Below are positions 6,501 to 7,190 of a stretch of 7,190 nucleotides of DNA, in pieces (the stretch's first letter is position 1; each line of letters begins with the position of its first letter). The stretch is from Planctomycetota bacterium (GTDB lineage Bacteria > Planctomycetota > Phycisphaerae > UBA1845): NCBI GenBank assembly GCA_022561415.1, contig JADFRH010000122.1:1-7190 (forward strand), written 5' to 3'. The translations under genes and the position numbers were made by a program. Below the pieces are notes generated by a model. That model was not told the origin of the DNA. It did not search any database and saw only the letters and a program-made list of their open reading frames with translations.

Positions 6501-7190
6501 AACTCCGGAGGTGGGAGCGTCAATGTCGTGTCAACGCCCGGCGTAAGTATGCCGGCCAGGTCGACCGGGGCAGTCCATTCCGTACAAACGCTCTCTTTGA
6601 GGATCGGAACCGGATGGACCAGCGCACCGCTGGCCATGATGTCCCACTGACCTATCGGACAGTTCACGTCCGGACCCGGCTGGTCATGCACGTCAAAGTC
6701 GAAGAGGAAAGGGAAGCCCTCCCAATTAAACAGATAAATGTGGGCGCTATTGCGAACTTGAAAATCAATTTCGGCACCCGTGTCGCCGACCAGCGTTGCA
6801 TCCAGCGGCCTTACCCAGTTATGGAACATGATGTTCCAACTGGTCTGCACCTCAAACGACGGAGGGCTCGGTAAGCTCGGCGCAAATCCCGAAGGAAACG
6901 GTGAATCGACGCGCGGGAGATTTGTGGGTGGTGGGGTGGCCAGGTCCAGCCCATCCTCATTGTGAATGGGAACAAAACCGGGAACGGTATTGAACATCGT
7001 CGAATTCGGCGACCGTGCGGGTAACAGAACGATGCCGGACAGCAGGCCATCCGGGCGAACAACCCCGCCCGGCCGGCTGCCGCCTCGCAGCTCGGGTGGC
7101 ACCGTTGCCCTAAAGGCAGCCGGCGAAACCAGGCAGTTGGCCTGATCCAATGTATTGGTATCGATGAGCTCATCAAAGTCGAGCACGTCG
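3578..7190 (-). CDS. Large exported protein: M6 peptidase-like region, Ig-like region, five PKD domains, C-terminal anchor; 5' end outside the window
   Basis: At least 1,203 residues; the frame stays open to the right edge, so the start and any signal peptide lie outside. Residue numbers here count from the GTG at 7186. Residues about 115-375 resemble the M6 (immune inhibitor A-like) peptidases in ordered landmarks: 'GQWDIMASG' (179-187), 'YFFLEND' (235-241), 'GGIPAAGMLVMHTD' (266-279), 'IVQADGDNDLQ' (307-317), 'GDDSDPWPG' (326-334), 'SWTGIDVLDV' (356-365). No HExxH is visible anywhere; the expected spot (150-154) reads IYLFN. Residues about 385-525 look Ig-like, with a cysteine insert. Five PKD domains follow (643-1135), marked by 'W.FGDG' or 'WDWDGDG', 'H.Y...GTY' and 'LTVTD'. 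The C-terminus is a Pro-rich spacer, L-C1168-G-F-G, a hydrophobic helix and an Arg-rich tail. This suggests a surface-retained protein. The M6 kinship is judged by eye; PKD and anchor calls are firm. Catalytic activity is doubtful. Confidence 0.8.
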   Translation of the reverse strand, partial: DVLDFDELIDTNTLDQANCLVSPAAFRATVPPELRGGSRPGGVVRPDGLLSGIVLLPARSPNSTMFNTVPGFVPIHNEDGLDLATPPPTNLPRVDSPFPSGFAPSLPSPPSFEVQTSWNIMFHNWVRPLDATLVGDTGAEIDFQVRNSAHIYLFNWEGFPFLFDFDVHDQPGPDVNCPIGQWDIMASGALVHPVPILKESVCTEWTAPVDLAGILTPGVDTTLTLPPPEFVRDESYFFLENDARPGERYYFWSAGVQASFDEPRLAGGIPAAGMLVMHTDVGPSSIIGSNREALSQQQRSGTRPAFLIVQADGDNDLQACSTGGNRGDDSDPWPGAEGATRFNFDTSPSATWFSQNSWTGIDVLDVVPDNAGSIRLTINWVPTSIPSLRFVDPPGGQSVGDLFQVRFDVTDVWGGTEIRVFFTPDQKKCGGTGASCTLDTRCAAGVLCVHDLTMSPSNLIGSFDKVTQGTNRRSVSWDFSAVSDGRYVFFAKLNPGVGLDGTEAKRTEPRAGRNNIGTGTLTVHPVTGVDIDDDALDTDDSARLETWTVTCIDPAGVKFLVTSSLSQPDSLADPPPTAATASCSDDLIACTTANYTSPGLEVTFRLTQGTTPFALDDSFSFTTTGITAVSQSFSITDGEISAGPIARIVAAPLAGPPPLEVDFDATLSIEPNGDPLSFQWVFGDGSEPALGSVVTHSYVDAGTFTVTLRATSTVTGDFGETSVDVLVVNNSPTAVITASPTSGSAPLSVAFNGLGSTDQETASGDLIYQWNFGDGRTANAQGNPGIQSAKPTHTYSAKADGTPCTDQNPCTFVAALTVTDELGKTDTATIAILVGNSNPVASVTATPLEGPAPLTVEFNAINSTDPDDDDLTVGWDWDGDGTIDEPLLPLKGNVDDSGLVRHIYTNPGTYRPTATIKDGRDGEAVWAGVEILVSTNQGPEARCTVSPSVGVAEVTSFVFNASGSTDPEGEPLTFTWEFQDGTPDGDEALETHEFAEVGNYDVVLTVTDRRDVPDDVTCRVNVSTTPDNQAPLALIATGLRICAATCSLQFDGSLSFDPEGTELTHSWAFRLDDVVCQSNASCPIGFTCESQTCVSRKTGEKVTIQFQTPGTYSVVLTVTDEGGAFDDVGPQEIRVLPSGTIIVTEPERPVNGTGEPPPDSSIQRPRGLCGFGVVTSFVGSLFGLTAMSIARRRNRRRVVRRRR
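3581..3691 (-). other. C-terminal tripartite sorting or anchoring signal (CGFG, membrane helix, Arg tail)
   Basis: The last 37 residues follow the plan of bacterial C-terminal sorting signals: a short Cys-Gly motif (L-C-G-F-G), a hydrophobic helix of about 17 residues (VVTSFVGSLFGLTAMSI), then a very basic end with ten arginines in the last fourteen residues. A Pro/Gly-rich spacer (PVNGTGEPPPDSS) comes before it. It resembles in plan the MYXO-CTERM and GlyGly-CTERM types but has neither a GG run nor an LPxTG motif, so I do not assign a named class. Confidence 0.7.
3782..5260 (-). repeat. Tandem array of five PKD domains within the large exported protein
   Basis: Five divergent Ig-like PKD units, at about 5006-5260, 4688-4999, 4391-4678, 4121-4378 and 3782-4102 in order from the protein's N- to C-terminal side. 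Each opens with a 'P.A.......G..PL.V.F...S.D' style strand. The 'W.F.DG' turn is clear in units 1, 2 and 4, is 'WDWDGDGTIDE' in unit 3 (an aspartate pattern that could bind calcium), and is degraded to 'SWAFRLDD' in unit 5. 'GT[FY].V.L.VTD' closes most units. Units 2 and 5 are lengthened by cysteine-bearing inserts. PKD domains usually act as spacers or in polysaccharide or protein contact. Confidence 0.88.
6062..6844 (-). other. M6 peptidase-like region with no HExxH
   Basis: This part of the large protein carries the M6 family's downstream signature in the right order: the 'WDxMxxG' loop, the acidic 'LEN' strand, the 'GxLVxHxD' strand, 'VQADG..DL' and 'GDxxDPxPG'. In active members HExxHxxGxPDxYD comes just before the WDxM loop. 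Here the aligned stretch (6698-6742) reads I-Y-L-F-N-W-E-G-F-P-F-L-F-D: the G-x-P-x-x-[YF]-D half survives, the zinc-binding half does not. The other two frames on this strand do not restore HExxH, so a simple frameshift does not explain it. Confidence 0.6.

Noticed and set aside
7184..7186. GTG as the start of the large - strand gene
   Set aside because: The frame stays open to the window edge, there is no signal peptide after it, and an exported protein of this type should have one, so the true start is outside the window.

Overview
The window looks like a chromosomal segment of a moderately GC-rich Gram-negative bacterium, most likely a planctomycete (Planctomycetota) or close PVC relative. 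The pointers are a DUF1844-type small protein, a rhomboid protease carrying a TPR-like tail, a secreted cohesin-like/dockerin protein ending in the planctomycete-typical 'FTGP' style, and a long secreted PKD-repeat protein with a C-terminal membrane anchor. This is inference from protein style; no rRNA or tRNA is present to confirm it.

Layout. Positions 1-2473 are read on the + strand: the 3' end of a DUF1844 gene (cut by the left edge), a six-helix rhomboid intramembrane protease fused to a soluble helical tail, and, only 15 bases later, a D-amino-acid aminotransferase of PLP fold type IV. The last two are probably co-transcribed. Positions 2460-7190 are read on the - strand: a secreted cohesin-like/dockerin protein whose end overlaps the aminotransferase end tail-to-tail by 14 bases, a gap of about 330 bases with no convincing gene, and a very large exported protein whose start lies beyond the right edge.

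The large protein has an M6 (immune inhibitor A-like) peptidase-type region, an Ig-like region, five PKD domains and a C-terminal Cys-Gly motif, membrane helix and arginine tail. The M6-like region keeps the flanking family landmarks, but the place where HExxH should stand reads IYLFN, so it may be a non-catalytic relative. A cysteine motif, C-x5-C-x2-G-x2-C, occurs both in the Ig-like region and inside the fifth PKD domain.

The + strand genes suggest membrane proteolysis and D-amino-acid (cell wall precursor) metabolism. The - strand genes suggest extracellular or surface proteins. No mobile element, CRISPR array, RNA gene or clear defence system was found.
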